This document shows positions 29,106 to 39,638 of a DNA stretch of 64,000 nt, in pieces. The stretch comes from Streptomyces bacillaris. Lineage in GTDB: Bacteria > Actinomycetota > Actinomycetes > Streptomycetales > Streptomycetaceae. Position numbers and translations under genes: made by a program. The stretch covers positions 372,001 through 436,000 of the forward strand of contig NZ_CP029378.1 in assembly GCF_003268675.1 (NCBI RefSeq), written 5' to 3'. The notes under the pieces were generated by a model, which was not told the origin of the DNA, searched no databases, and worked only from the letters and a program-made list of their open reading frames with translations. Within the stretch, counting starts at the first letter, position 1. Every line of letters starts with the position of its first letter.

Positions 29106-29149
29106 AGGCCCCCGGCCGTGGTGGTTCGCCACTGCGGTCGGGGGCCTTT
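29106..29149. terminator. Terminator between beta-glucosidase and alpha/beta hydrolase genes
   Basis: AGGCCCCCG and CGGGGGCCT form the base of a long stem with a TTCG loop (GTGG-TTCG-CCAC), followed by TTTCG on the plus strand. It serves the convergent pair. Confidence 0.85.
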
Positions 29150-29163
29150 CGCCGCTCTACGGG

Positions 29164-30135
29164 TCAGGGGGCGACGAGCACGTCCCGCAGACGGGCGGCG
29201 AACGCCCGGGGGTCCTCGGTGAGGCCGATGTGCCCGCCGGGGAACTCGGCCACCCGGGCGTCCACCCGCCGGGCCAGCGCTTCGGCGGCGACGGCGGGCA
29301 GGAGCGCACGGGAGTCACGGCCGACCCCGACGACGAGGCGGGCGGCGGAAGCCTTGAGGGCCGCGAGATCGGGGGCGTACCCGCTGAAGGAGCAGAGGAC
29401 GTGCTCCAGGAAGACGGGCAGGTTGGCGTGCATGCGGCGGAAGACCTCGTCCTGCGCCGGGGGCACCTTTGGGGGCGTCTCCTGGGGTGAAGACGCCGGG
29501 GCCGCCGGCTCGGGAGCTTCACGCTCCGGTTCGGGAGCGATGCTCTCCGGATCGCGGGCCGCCGACCCTGCTTCGACGGCTGCCGGCTCGGGGGCCGCCC
29601 GGTCCTCTCCCCAGGCCGGTGTGAGCCCTTCCGCCATCGTGGTCATGGCCGCCGCGACCCCGTCCCGCCGGAACGACTCCCGTACGGCCGCGAAGAGCGC
29701 ACGCCCCGCCGCCGGGTCGGGCAGCAGCTCCACCACGGGCGGTTCGTGGGCCACGACCCGGCTCACCCGGCCGGGGTGGCGGGCGAGCACGTCCAGCGCC
29801 ACGACGGCGCTCGAACTGGAGCCGAAGAGGGCCGCCGGAGCCCCGTCCGGCGAGAGCAGCTCGATCAGCCGGACGATGTCATCGGCGTGCGTGGCGGGCA
29901 GTTGCTCCGTCACCGGGCCGTCGAGCGGGCTGCGCGAGTAGCCGCGCGGGTCGAACGTGGCGACCGTCCACCGGTCCGCCAGCGCCGCAGCGATCGCGTC
30001 GTAGATACCGGCGTCGGCGCTGCCGCCCGGCATCATCACCAGCAACGGCCCCTCGCCGCGCACCTCGTGGTGGAGGGCGGCCCCGTCCACCGTGAGCAAG
30101 CCCGTACGCGGGGCCATCCTGTCGGTCGTCGTCAT
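29164..30135 (-). CDS. Alpha/beta hydrolase with Pro/Glu/Ala insert
   Basis: The protein has 323 residues from ATG 30135 with GGGGACG upstream. The fold signatures are LLVMMPGGSADAGIYDAI (oxyanion region), TFDPRGYSRS, the nucleophile elbow FGSSSSAVV, and a C-terminal His in FPGGHIGLTEDP. The acid is probably the Asp in GVGRDSRALLP. Between the cap segments GLTPAWG and EVFRRMHANLP is about 55 residues of Pro/Glu/Ala/Ser repeats with EPEREAPEP, not present in ordinary homologues. Substrate unknown. It stands alone, followed by a terminator. Confidence 0.82.
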   Translation of the reverse strand: MTTTDRMAPRTGLLTVDGAALHHEVRGEGPLLVMMPGGSADAGIYDAIAAALADRWTVATFDPRGYSRSPLDGPVTEQLPATHADDIVRLIELLSPDGAPAALFGSSSSAVVALDVLARHPGRVSRVVAHEPPVVELLPDPAAGRALFAAVRESFRRDGVAAAMTTMAEGLTPAWGEDRAAPEPAAVEAGSAARDPESIAPEPEREAPEPAAPASSPQETPPKVPPAQDEVFRRMHANLPVFLEHVLCSFSGYAPDLAALKASAARLVVGVGRDSRALLPAVAAEALARRVDARVAEFPGGHIGLTEDPRAFAARLRDVLVAP

Positions 30136-30203
30136 CGTCGTCGTCCCCGTCCGGCGGAAGTCAGTGATCTTTCTGGAAACCGGGGTCACGGTACAGACGG
30201 AGA

Positions 30204-30283
30204 GCCCGCGGCGGCCAAGGATTTCCGTGGTCGCCGCGGGCCGTCCCGCCGCACCGGCAGCGGGGTGGAATCGGTGCGGCGGG
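30204..30283 (-). terminator. Two adjacent hairpins after the glycoside hydrolase gene
   Basis: GCCCGCGGCG/CGCCGCGGGC (30204-30241) and CCCGCCGCACCG/CGGTGCGGCGGG (30245-30283) lie just downstream of the minus-strand glycoside hydrolase and upstream of the hydrolase gene. Neither has a U-tract, so they may be intrinsic terminators of the GC-rich type. Confidence 0.6.
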
Positions 30284-30315
30284 TCGTGCCGTCGCCAACC
30301 GGGGCCGCGGACGGG

Positions 30316-32187
<1,872 letters not shown>

Positions 32188-32263
32188 CCCTGAGGGGAGA
32201 GCACTTCCCCGCCTGCCGGTCAGGCGATCAATCAACCGGTCAGCTGGTCAACCGGTCAGCCGA

Positions 32264-32877
32264 TCAGGGCAGTTCGTAGTTCTCGTCGAGGACGGCACCC
32301 CGGTCCGGGTTGGCCTCGTCGTAGCCACGGGCGCTGCACAGGAGACCGCCGACGACACAGTGGTCGACCATGGCCTTCAGCGTGGCGTCGCCCCAGGCGT
32401 TGAAGAAGTCGTAGTGGAAGGAGTGGGCCGTCCCGCCCGCGCTCAGCGAGCCGTGGTGCTGCTCGCGTTCGTGGTGTCGTTCCCCATGAACGTATGGTCG
32501 TGCGAAGCGCCGGCCCGGCCCGGGTAGACGATCGGGTCGTCCGGGGCGGCGTGGGTGACCGAACAGTTCGCCTGGAACTCGTGGAAGTAGCGGTGCGGGG
32601 GGATCTCCTGGGACGGTTCCACCCCGGTGACCGGCGGGTTCGCCGGGATGTACCCGTCGCCGTCGGGGTCGCCCCCGAAGGCGACGGGCTTGGCGTCCGC
32701 CATCGTGTGCCCCTGCATGACGTGGGACGCCGCGGCGGGCGGACCGGCCGCGGGGGCGGCGCCGGACGCGGTGACCCCGGCGTTCGTGATCGCGGTCAGC
32801 CCCAGGGCCACCAGGGCCAGGGCGGTCGCCACGATCAGTGCGGACACCAGGGTCGTTCTGCTGAATCTTGTCGCCAT
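32264..32877 (-). pseudogene. DUF1996 secreted protein, internally deleted and frameshifted
   Basis: From ATG 32877 (GGAGG upstream) the frame encodes a transmembrane/signal anchor (TLVSALIVATALALVALGL) and the start of a DUF1996 domain: EFQANCSVTHAAPDDPIVYPG and GASHDHTFMGNDTTNASST. It then hits a stop at 32443. From about 32455 another frame encodes what looks like the domain's end: FHYDFFNAWGDATLKAMVDHC and a C-terminal NYELP stop at 32264. The central part expected in a DUF1996 domain (usually over 200 residues) is missing. This fits one deletion that removed the middle and shifted the frame. DUF1996 proteins are secreted and often linked to carbohydrate-binding modules. Confidence 0.8.
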
Positions 32878-33011
32878 ACGGACCTCCATGCCGCTCTGCG
32901 TCCATGCACATCGGGTGCACGGTGGGGGGAGAGTTGAGCCGGGCGGTGCAGCCGGAGAAGGCGCGCCGCTCCCTGGCATCGGCGGGGCCGGAGCACCGCC
33001 GGAGACCGGCC

Positions 33012-33026
33012 GGGAGAGCGCTCTCC
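33012..33026 (-). promoter_or_regulatory. GGGAGAGCGCTCTCC operator upstream of the DUF1996 remnant
   Basis: The same palindromic core GAGAGCGCTCTC as at lacI lies 135 bases before the DUF1996 start codon. Confidence 0.7.
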
Positions 33027-33328
33027 AAGACGGTGTCAGTGTTGCGCCGACGCTGAGAGGGTGTCAATGGCCGGTGAACGAAGCGCTGGAACAAGGGGGT
33101 TGGGGCCATGCGCTGGAAGCGGTGGGCAACGGGTGAGGGCGTGGAAGCGGAAGCGGACCTGCGGGTTGACGTACGGAAGCAGCCCCTCACGCGGGCATAC
33201 GGAAGCGGCCCCACCCATGGGCGGGGCCGCTCGGGCACCTGTCGTACGCCATCACCTCGTACGACAGCACTTCGTACACCATCACCGTAGGGAGCCGGTC
33301 GCCCCGCCGGACGCCTGGCTCCCCCGGA
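33027..33328. other. Intergenic region with terminator
   Basis: About 300 bases between the operator and the protease stop codon. Besides the hairpin at 33204-33231 it holds imperfect repeats of TCGTACG with CATCACC near 33241-33290. I see no gene. Confidence 0.5.
33204..33231 (-). terminator. Terminator downstream of the S1 protease
   Basis: AGCGGCCCC-A-CCC pairs with GGG-C-GGGGCCGCT over an AT loop, about 100 bases after the protease stop. Confidence 0.7.
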
Positions 33329-34495
33329 TCACGCGGTGTGGAGCCTCAGGCCGTACCGGTTGAGGATCTCGTTGATCGGCTGGTACCAGGTCTCACCGCC
33401 GCTGGAGCAGTTGCCCCAGCCGCCCGAGGTGACGCCCTGGGCCTGGTCGCCGCTGATGAACGAGCCGCCGGAGTCGCCGCCCTGGGCGCAGACGCTGGTC
33501 TTGGTCATCTGGTGCACGGCACCCTGGCTGTAGTTGACGGTCTCGTTCTTGGCGAGGACCCGGCCGCAGTGCCAGCGGGTGGTGGAGCCGGAGCGGCAGA
33601 TCGAGGCGCCGATCGGGGCCTCGTTCGAGCCGCGGACGAGCTGGTCCGGGACGGTGCCCCAGCCGAGGACGACGGGGACGGTCCACCAGCCGCTGCCGAC
33701 GTTCACCCAGGCGTAGTCGTTGCCGGGGAAGGACGAACCCTGAAAGTTGCCGATGTACGAGTTGTCCCAGCCGCGGACCTGCTGGCCGACGCCCCCGCAG
33801 TGACCGGCGGTGACGAAGCCGCCGTGGACCGAGAAGCCGATCGAGCAGCGGACGTTGCCGGTGTAGTACGGGTCGCCGCCGACGGTTCCGGCGGCGAAGG
33901 TCTGCGGGGCCTCGGCCGTCCGCTCCACCGTCACGGGACCGGCCTTGCGGGCCTTGGCGACGAAGGCCTGGACATCGTTGTCACCCTGCGCGGAGGCGAC
34001 GACGTTCACGACGACCCGGCTGGTCTCGGGGTCGACGCGCCAGCTCGCCACGCCCTTCGGCGCGCTCAGCGCGTCGATGCGCTTCATGGTGGCGTCGAGC
34101 TGGGCGGCCGAGTGCTCGACGATCCGGGTCTGCGCGCCCGCGGCCCGTACGGCGGCGGCCTTGCCGGCGTCCGTGACCGCGACGGTCAGCTTGCCGGTCT
34201 TCGCGTCGAACCAGGATCCGCCGTAGGCGGCGCCCGCGGCGCGCTGGGCCTTCGGCTCCAGGGTCGCGGCCGCCTTCTCCTCCGCCAGCCGCGTGCGGGC
34301 CTGGCCCTCGGTCAGGCCGAGGTCACGCTGCATGGCGGAGAGCAGGGCCGCGGAGGCGGGGAGTTCCGCGGCGGAGGGGGCCGAGGTGGCGGAGTCGACG
34401 GGGGCGGCGGAGGCGGTCGCCGGGCCGACGGCGGTCCAGGCGCCGACGACCAGCAGCGCGGACAGGGCGGTCCGCAGGGCGGTTGCGTGTCTCAA
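33329..34495 (-). CDS. Secreted S1 serine protease, streptogrisin/alpha-lytic type
   Basis: The protein has 388 residues from TTG 34495, with AGGAAGGG upstream. A signal peptide (ATALRTALSALLVVGAW, cleavage near ASA-AP) and a propeptide of about 165 residues precede the mature protease, which starts near the VGGDPYYTGN segment. The catalytic triad is seen as His in TAGHCGG, Asp in NDYAWV and Ser in GGDSGGSFISG. Cysteine pairs typical of streptogrisins are present. The prodomain acts as a folding chaperone and is cleaved off. A GAGAGCGCTCTC palindrome lies 78 bases upstream, linking it to the LacI regulon. Confidence 0.92.
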   Translation of the reverse strand: MRHATALRTALSALLVVGAWTAVGPATASAAPVDSATSAPSAAELPASAALLSAMQRDLGLTEGQARTRLAEEKAAATLEPKAQRAAGAAYGGSWFDAKTGKLTVAVTDAGKAAAVRAAGAQTRIVEHSAAQLDATMKRIDALSAPKGVASWRVDPETSRVVVNVVASAQGDNDVQAFVAKARKAGPVTVERTAEAPQTFAAGTVGGDPYYTGNVRCSIGFSVHGGFVTAGHCGGVGQQVRGWDNSYIGNFQGSSFPGNDYAWVNVGSGWWTVPVVLGWGTVPDQLVRGSNEAPIGASICRSGSTTRWHCGRVLAKNETVNYSQGAVHQMTKTSVCAQGGDSGGSFISGDQAQGVTSGGWGNCSSGGETWYQPINEILNRYGLRLHTA

Positions 34496-34572
34496 GGGAG
34501 TGACCCTTCCTGTTGTTCCAACGACGTGGGGGTGGAACGGGGTACATCCGGGAGCGCGCCGGGATCAAGCCA

Positions 34573-34588
34573 TTGAGAGCGCTCTCAA
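34573..34588. promoter_or_regulatory. TTGAGAGCGCTCTCAA operator upstream of the protease
   Basis: A perfect 16-base palindrome with the GAGAGCGCTCTC core lies between the divergent protease and lipoprotein genes. It is nearer the protease start (78 bases) than the lipoprotein start (195 bases). Confidence 0.75.
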
Positions 34589-34687
34589 CTGGCGCCGTTC
34601 CGGACTGTAGCGGAGTCCTGTCATCAGGTCCATGCCAATGACAGAAGCAGCCGGTGGAGCTGCGCGGAGAGCGTCCCGTACCGCGTT

Positions 34688-34703
34688 TGAGTAGGCGTAC
34701 TCA
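34688..34703 (+). promoter_or_regulatory. TGAGTA-N4-TACTCA inverted repeat upstream of lipoprotein gene
   Basis: TGAGTA and TACTCA arms flank GGCG, 80 bases before the lipoprotein ATG. It may be an operator or part of a promoter; no regulator is known. Confidence 0.45.
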
Positions 34704-34782
34704 TCCGGAGCGCCGGGCCCGGTCCTACTGTCACAGGAACACGGGACACGACGGTCGGCAGGACCTTTCGGAGGAGCGGATC

Positions 34783-35814
34783 ATGGCCGGAACACGCCGC
34801 AGGGGGTGGAGAGCCGCAGCGGCCTGTGTGCTGATGGGTTCGCTGATGGTGCTGGCCGGGGCGTGCGGGGTGCTGGACACCGACGAGGACCGCCGGGCGG
34901 CGGAGGAGTTGGCCGACAAAACCCTTCCCGGACAGCTCAAGGCGATCGGGGCGCGCACGCTCTTCCCGGGCACGGGAGGCTCCGAGGTGACCTTCGCGGT
35001 GGCCGACGACCGGGACGCGGTGGTGCGGCTGCGCATCGACGACTCGAAGGGGACCTGCGACGGCAAGGAGTGCGCCGGGGTGCTGACGGAGGCGGTGGCG
35101 CGCGCCCGGACCGACGCGGAGGCGTTCCGCACGATGCGGGACGCCTTCGACGGCTGCGGTTACGAGGTCATCGCCCTCGGTATCTCCGGCGCACCGCCCT
35201 ATGTGGTGGCCGAGCTGACCAATGACACGGTGGAGCGGGTGCTCGCGGAGATCGGCGGCTGCGTCCAGCGGTGGGTCACGGCGAGCGGCCCGGACAGCCG
35301 GCTGGGCGAGGCGGAGGCCTCGTACGTGAACATCGTCTCCCCCGCCGTCGCCGCCGACCGCAAGCGGGGCAAGGACTCCTGGCCCAGCCTGATGCGGCTG
35401 ACCCGGGGCGATCTGGTCGGCTCGCTCACCAAGCACACCCACCACTCGGCCAGTTACGAGATCGAGGCCGGGCAGGTCGACACGACGGGCCGCGCCCGCG
35501 TCGTGCGTCCGTTCAAGCAGAGCCAGGAGTTCGGCAGGACGGTCCAGAAGGCGGTGGCGGACGAACTGCGGTCCACCTACCCGGATGTGGTGGTGAGCGA
35601 CTACCAGTGGGTGTGGCGCCTCGAGCCGGGCCGGATCGACCGGCAGACCGGCTATCTCCTCTTCTGCCCCCGGCCGGACGAGCGAGGGCGCTGCATCAAC
35701 AGCGACGACGCGGTCCTGGTGACGACGGACGGGCGCGGCAACCCGGTGGAGAAGCTCCGCATCGTCCACGACGTACGAGACGGCACGGGGGCGCTGCGGC
35801 TGCCGCCGTACTAG
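34783..35814 (+). CDS. Lipoprotein of unknown function
   Basis: The protein has 343 residues from ATG 34783, with GGAGGAG eight bases upstream. The signal MAGTRRRGWRAAAACVLMG ends in a lipobox LAGAC. The mature part contains several cysteines (TCDGKECAG, DGCGYEVIA, IGGCVQRW, LLFCPRPDERGRC) and a helix ELADKTLPGQLKAIGARTLF. I do not recognise a named domain. It is probably anchored outside the membrane. It is followed 60 bases later by an unrelated gene on the same strand. Confidence 0.75.
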   Translation: MAGTRRRGWRAAAACVLMGSLMVLAGACGVLDTDEDRRAAEELADKTLPGQLKAIGARTLFPGTGGSEVTFAVADDRDAVVRLRIDDSKGTCDGKECAGVLTEAVARARTDAEAFRTMRDAFDGCGYEVIALGISGAPPYVVAELTNDTVERVLAEIGGCVQRWVTASGPDSRLGEAEASYVNIVSPAVAADRKRGKDSWPSLMRLTRGDLVGSLTKHTHHSASYEIEAGQVDTTGRARVVRPFKQSQEFGRTVQKAVADELRSTYPDVVVSDYQWVWRLEPGRIDRQTGYLLFCPRPDERGRCINSDDAVLVTTDGRGNPVEKLRIVHDVRDGTGALRLPPY

Positions 35815-35874
35815 CGTGCCGGGCGGGGCGCCCCCGGCCCCGCCCTCCTGGGAGCCGTCTCTTAATCTCTGTCC

Positions 35875-36432
35875 GTGGCAACTTACTTCGATCCGCTGCC
35901 CCTGCTGGGTGAGGCGCAGGCGGTGTTCCGGGGGCAGTGGGCGGAGCGGCTGTGGCTCAACGTGCCCGGTCCGTTCTACGGAGCCGGTACGGACAATTGC
36001 GGAACGGGCCGGATGTACGCCCCGGCACTGGTGCTCTACGAGGGCGAGCACTTCACCGAGTACGTGTACCGGCAGCCACGGACGGCACAGGAGCTGCGAC
36101 AGCTGGTCGACGCGGCGGAAGCCGAAGTATTCAGAGCCTATGGCTGTGACGGGGACGACCACTGGACGCCGGAGACCGTCCGGGAGTGGTGGCGCGACCG
36201 CGCCCGGATCAAGGAGTACCTGGCCACTCGGCGCCCGGCGTGGGAGGACGATGACGCTCGGTCGGGGCAGGGTACGGCGGCCGCGGCGGACGACTACGCG
36301 GCTTACATCGACGGGGAGTTGGCCGCCCACCTCCGCGTCTACCTCTTCTGGCTCGACGAGCGGCGCGCCCCCACGGCGGTGGACCGGCTGCCGCTGCTCT
36401 CACGGAACAGGATGGGACGCGCCGGGAGTTGA
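35875..36432 (+). CDS. Conserved hypothetical protein, 185 residues
   Basis: The GTG at 35875 opens MATYFDPLPLLGEAQ, with no clear ribosome binding site but a TTAATC box eight bases before it, so the message may be leaderless. Recognisable blocks are NVPGPFYGAGTDNCGTGR, HFTEYVYRQPRT and DDHWTPETVREWWRDR. Related proteins in Streptomyces are often labelled ferredoxin, but there are only two cysteines here and no cluster motif, so that label is not supported. It is acidic and probably cytosolic; an immunity-type role is only a guess. Confidence 0.65.
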   Translation: MATYFDPLPLLGEAQAVFRGQWAERLWLNVPGPFYGAGTDNCGTGRMYAPALVLYEGEHFTEYVYRQPRTAQELRQLVDAAEAEVFRAYGCDGDDHWTPETVREWWRDRARIKEYLATRRPAWEDDDARSGQGTAAAADDYAAYIDGELAAHLRVYLFWLDERRAPTAVDRLPLLSRNRMGRAGS

Positions 36433-36466
36433 CCCTCACGTGGCGTCATGGCTCAGGGTCGGGGGC

Positions 36467-37591
36467 GTGGAAGAGCATCTGACCGTGGGGCGCGTGGCCG
36501 AGCTGGCCGGGGTGAGCGTCCGCACGTTGCATCATTACGACGGGATCGGTCTCGTACGGCCGTCCGCGCGGAGCACGGCCGGTTACCGGGCCTACTCGGC
36601 GGCCGACGTGGAGCGGCTGCGGGAGGTACTCGGCTACCGGCGGCTGGGGTTCGGGCTGCGCGAGATCGCGGAGCTGGTCGACGACCCGGCCACCGACGCG
36701 GCCGCGCACCTGCGCCGGCTGCGCGGCCTGCTGATGGAACAGCGCGACCGTACGACGGCCATGGTACGGGCCATCGACGCGGAGCTGGAGGCACGGGCCC
36801 TGGGGATCAGGACGACACCGGAGGAGCAACTCAAAGTGTTCGGAGCACAGTTGTACGACACCATCGGGTCGGCCTATCCGGCGACGCGGCGTACGGAACC
36901 CCGGATCGCCGCGCGGGTCTGGGAGGCGCTCGGGGACGCCCGTACGGTGCTGAACGTCGGGGCGGGCACCGGGTCCTACGAGCCCCCGGACCGGGAGGTC
37001 ACCGCCGTGGAGCCGTCGGCGGTGATGCGGGCGCAGCGCCCTGCCGGTGCGGCGCGGTGCGTGGCGGCGGCCGCGGAGAGCCTGCCGTTCGAGGACGGGT
37101 CCTTCGATGCCGCGATGGCCTTCAGCACGGTGCACCACTGGCAGGACCCGATCGCGGGCCTGCGCGAGATGCGGCGCGTGGCCCGCCGGGTGGTGGTGTT
37201 CACCTACGACGCCGGTACCCCCGGTACGGGCGGCGGGCTCGAACGGTTCTGGCTCACCCGCGACTACCTGCCCGAGTTCGCCGAACTGCTCGTCGACTGG
37301 CCCTCGTTGGCCGACCTGGCCGGTGCGGTCGGGGGCCGGGCGGAACCGGTGCTCGTCCCGTGGGACTGTGCCGACGGCTTCTTCGAGGCCCACTGGCGCC
37401 GCCCCGAGGCCTACCTCGACGAAGAGGTGCGCCGGGCGGTGTCGGTCTGGACCCGGGTGGGGCCGGAGGCCGAGCGGCGGGCGGTGGACCGGTTGCGCGA
37501 GGATCTCTCCTCGGGCCGGTGGACGGAGCGCAACAGGGGTCTCGCCGCTCTCGAGGCGGCGGAGCTGGGCCTGCGCCTGATCGTCGCATGA
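36467..37591 (+). CDS. MerR regulator fused to SAM-dependent methyltransferase
   Basis: The protein has 374 residues from GTG 36467. Residues about 1-115 are a MerR winged helix (TVGRVAELAGVSVRTLHHYD, then YRRLGFGLREIAELV) with its dimerisation coiled coil. The TipA-like linker EEQLKVFG joins it to a class I methyltransferase (about 135-374) with the SAM motif VLNVGAGTGSYEP, acidic loop AVEPSAVMRAQRP and AMAFSTVHHWQDPIAG. In homologues I know these are separate proteins, so the fusion is unusual. The methyltransferase domain may be an effector-binding or self-modifying sensor. The frame runs without break across the junction. Confidence 0.85.
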   Translation: MEEHLTVGRVAELAGVSVRTLHHYDGIGLVRPSARSTAGYRAYSAADVERLREVLGYRRLGFGLREIAELVDDPATDAAAHLRRLRGLLMEQRDRTTAMVRAIDAELEARALGIRTTPEEQLKVFGAQLYDTIGSAYPATRRTEPRIAARVWEALGDARTVLNVGAGTGSYEPPDREVTAVEPSAVMRAQRPAGAARCVAAAAESLPFEDGSFDAAMAFSTVHHWQDPIAGLREMRRVARRVVVFTYDAGTPGTGGGLERFWLTRDYLPEFAELLVDWPSLADLAGAVGGRAEPVLVPWDCADGFFEAHWRRPEAYLDEEVRRAVSVWTRVGPEAERRAVDRLREDLSSGRWTERNRGLAALEAAELGLRLIVA

Positions 37592-37604
37592 ACCAGCATC
37601 TGCA

Positions 37605-38130
37605 CTACGGGTGGTGACGGTGGATCAGGGTGGCGAGCAGCCCCGCCCGGGCGGCGGGTACCCCGCCCGCCGCAGCGACCTCGGCGGTGGTGCGGGCCAC
37701 GTGGCCTACGGGGGCACAGGCGTTGACGGCGCTGTGCAGGATGGCGCGGTGCAGCGACCCGCGCGCCCGGTCCGCCACCATCAGGCAGGCTACGGAGGTG
37801 GCGCCCGCGGACTGCCCGGCCACGGTGACCCGGTCGGGCGAAACGCCGAAGGAGGCGATGTTGTCACGGACCCATTCCAGGGCGGCGGTCTCGTCGAGCA
37901 GGCCCCGGTTGTCGGGGCAGGCGGGGGCCCTCGCCGTCGTCCGGGACATGGCCGAACCCCTCGAAGCCGAGGCGGTAGTTGAGCGTGACGACGAGCCCCC
38001 GGGCGGCGAGTGCGGTGCCGTCACGGTCGCCGCTCCACCCGGCGCCCGGGCGTGCGGCCAGCCGCATGTCAGTCGGCCCGCCTACCGCGCCACCGCCATT
38101 CCGCAGGTGAGCGGGGTGCACGGCATGCAT
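37605..38130 (-). pseudogene. Carboxylesterase type B remnant
   Basis: Two frames on the minus strand hold consecutive pieces of a type B carboxylesterase. One, ending near 37930, reads GLVVTLNYRLGFEGFGHV. The other reads NRGLLDETAALEWVRDNIAS and has the nucleophile elbow VTVAGQSAGATS. A frameshift separates them near 37930. The N-terminal 100 residues and the C-terminal two thirds are missing. The remnant ends 14 bases from the MerR-methyltransferase stop codon. It is a decayed gene. Confidence 0.75.
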
Positions 38131-38162
38131 ACGCGGTGGCTACCGGCATGCATACGCGGTGC

Positions 38163-39638
38163 CTACCGGCCGATCAGCTCCCGTACGGTCGCCATGTCGC
38201 TGAAGGGCAGCAGCTCGTCACCGACGATCTGGTGGGGCTCGCTGCCCTTGCCCGCGATGAGCACGATGTCGGCCGGTCCCGCCGAGGCGAGGGCGGAGGC
38301 GATGGCCAGACGCCGGTCCGTGCACCGCTCGAAGGGCGTGCCGGTCGCCGCGATCCCCGGCGCGATCTGGTCGAGGATCGCCTCGGGGTCCTCGTACCGC
38401 GGGTTGTCCGAGGTGAGGACACACAGGTCGGAGTGGGTGCCCGCGATGGTGCCCATCTCGGCGCGCTTGGTGGTGTCCCGGTCGCCGCCGCAGCCGAAGA
38501 CCGTGATGACCCGCCCCTGGGCGAAGCCCCGGATCGTGGTCAGGACCTTGTTGAGGGAGTCCGGCGAGTGGGCGTAGTCCACGATCACCGAGGTGCCCTC
38601 GGCGGTGTGGAGACGCTCGAAGCGGCCGGGGATCTGCGGCATCCGCTCCAGCGCGTCGACCAGCCCGGCCAGGCCGTGGCCGAGCAGATGGCAGGCGGCC
38701 ACCGTCGCCAGGGCGTTGGAGACCGAGAACCGGCCCGGGGACGGGATCGCCGCCGGGTACTTCCGGCCGTCGTGGTGCAGGGTGAACCGGGTCCCCGAGG
38801 CGTCCACGGCCAGGTCGGTGGCACGGTAGTCCGCGGGGCCGTCCAGGGCGTACGTCGTCACCGCGTCGGGCATCAGCTCCCGGATGCGGGCGCCGAGCGG
38901 ATCGTCCATGTTGACGACCGCGCGTCGGCACAGCCCCTGGAAGAGGCGGAGCTTGGCGTCCCGGTAGTGCTCCATGGTGCCGTGGTCGTCGAGGTGGTCC
39001 TGCGACAGGTTGGTGAAGACCCCCACGTCGATGAAGGTCCGGTCCAGACGGTGGGTCAGCAGGCCCATCGAGGTGGCCTCCAGGACGACGCCGTCGGCCG
39101 CACCGTCGCGCATCCGGCTCAGCAGGTACTGGAGGTCGGGCGATTCGGGGGTGGAGAGCGCAGACGGCGGCATCGGGATCGGTTCGTCCCCGATCCGGCT
39201 CCCCGCCGTCCCGATCACCCCGGTCCGGGCGCCCTCGGCGAGCCGCAGCACCGACTCGACCATGTACGAGACGGAGGTCTTGCCGTTGGTCCCGGTGATG
39301 GCGATCAGGTCCATCGCGCGGCCCGGCTCACCGAAGTAGCGCGAGGCGATGACGGCCGCGGCCCTGCGGGCGTCCGGCACCCGGATGGCGCAGACCCCGC
39401 CCGCCGCCGCGGGGAGAGGTGGCGCCTGGGCGTCGACGACCACGGCAGCAGCGCCGCGGGCGACGGCCGGTGCGACGGCGTCCGGGCCGCCGGCCGCGTG
39501 GCCGGGCACCGCGACGAAGACGGAGCCGGGGGTGACCCGGTCCGCGTCGAACGTCGCGCCGGCGGTGATCCTCGTGCGCTCGGGGCTTCCCTGCAGCACG
39601 TGGTGGTCCTGCCCGGCCAGTAGGTCGCTCAGCTTCAC
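38163..39638 (-). CDS. MurE-like Mur ligase (UDP-MurNAc-tripeptide synthetase family)
   Basis: The protein has 491 residues from GTG 39638, preceded by GAAGGGACC. The Mur ligase pattern is complete: N-terminal domain TFDADRVTPGSVFVAVPG, ATP loop ITGTNGKTSVSYM, STPESPDLQ, VLEATSMGL, LSQDHLDDHGTME, IVDYAHSPDSL, and the C-terminal DNPRYEDP. The DNPR box is the diaminopimelate-specific signature of MurE. The gene stands outside a cell-division cluster (no murF, mraY or ftsW nearby), so it is probably a second copy or a paralogue used on another amino acid or for self-protection. A pair of hairpin arms precedes it at 39690-39719. Confidence 0.87.
   Translation of the reverse strand: MKLSDLLAGQDHHVLQGSPERTRITAGATFDADRVTPGSVFVAVPGHAAGGPDAVAPAVARGAAAVVVDAQAPPLPAAAGGVCAIRVPDARRAAAVIASRYFGEPGRAMDLIAITGTNGKTSVSYMVESVLRLAEGARTGVIGTAGSRIGDEPIPMPPSALSTPESPDLQYLLSRMRDGAADGVVLEATSMGLLTHRLDRTFIDVGVFTNLSQDHLDDHGTMEHYRDAKLRLFQGLCRRAVVNMDDPLGARIRELMPDAVTTYALDGPADYRATDLAVDASGTRFTLHHDGRKYPAAIPSPGRFSVSNALATVAACHLLGHGLAGLVDALERMPQIPGRFERLHTAEGTSVIVDYAHSPDSLNKVLTTIRGFAQGRVITVFGCGGDRDTTKRAEMGTIAGTHSDLCVLTSDNPRYEDPEAILDQIAPGIAATGTPFERCTDRRLAIASALASAGPADIVLIAGKGSEPHQIVGDELLPFSDMATVRELIGR

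Noticed and set aside
35816-36466. N-terminal extension of the MerR-methyltransferase frame
   Set aside because: It overlaps the 185-residue hypothetical gene in another frame; GTG 36467 starts directly at the MerR helix.
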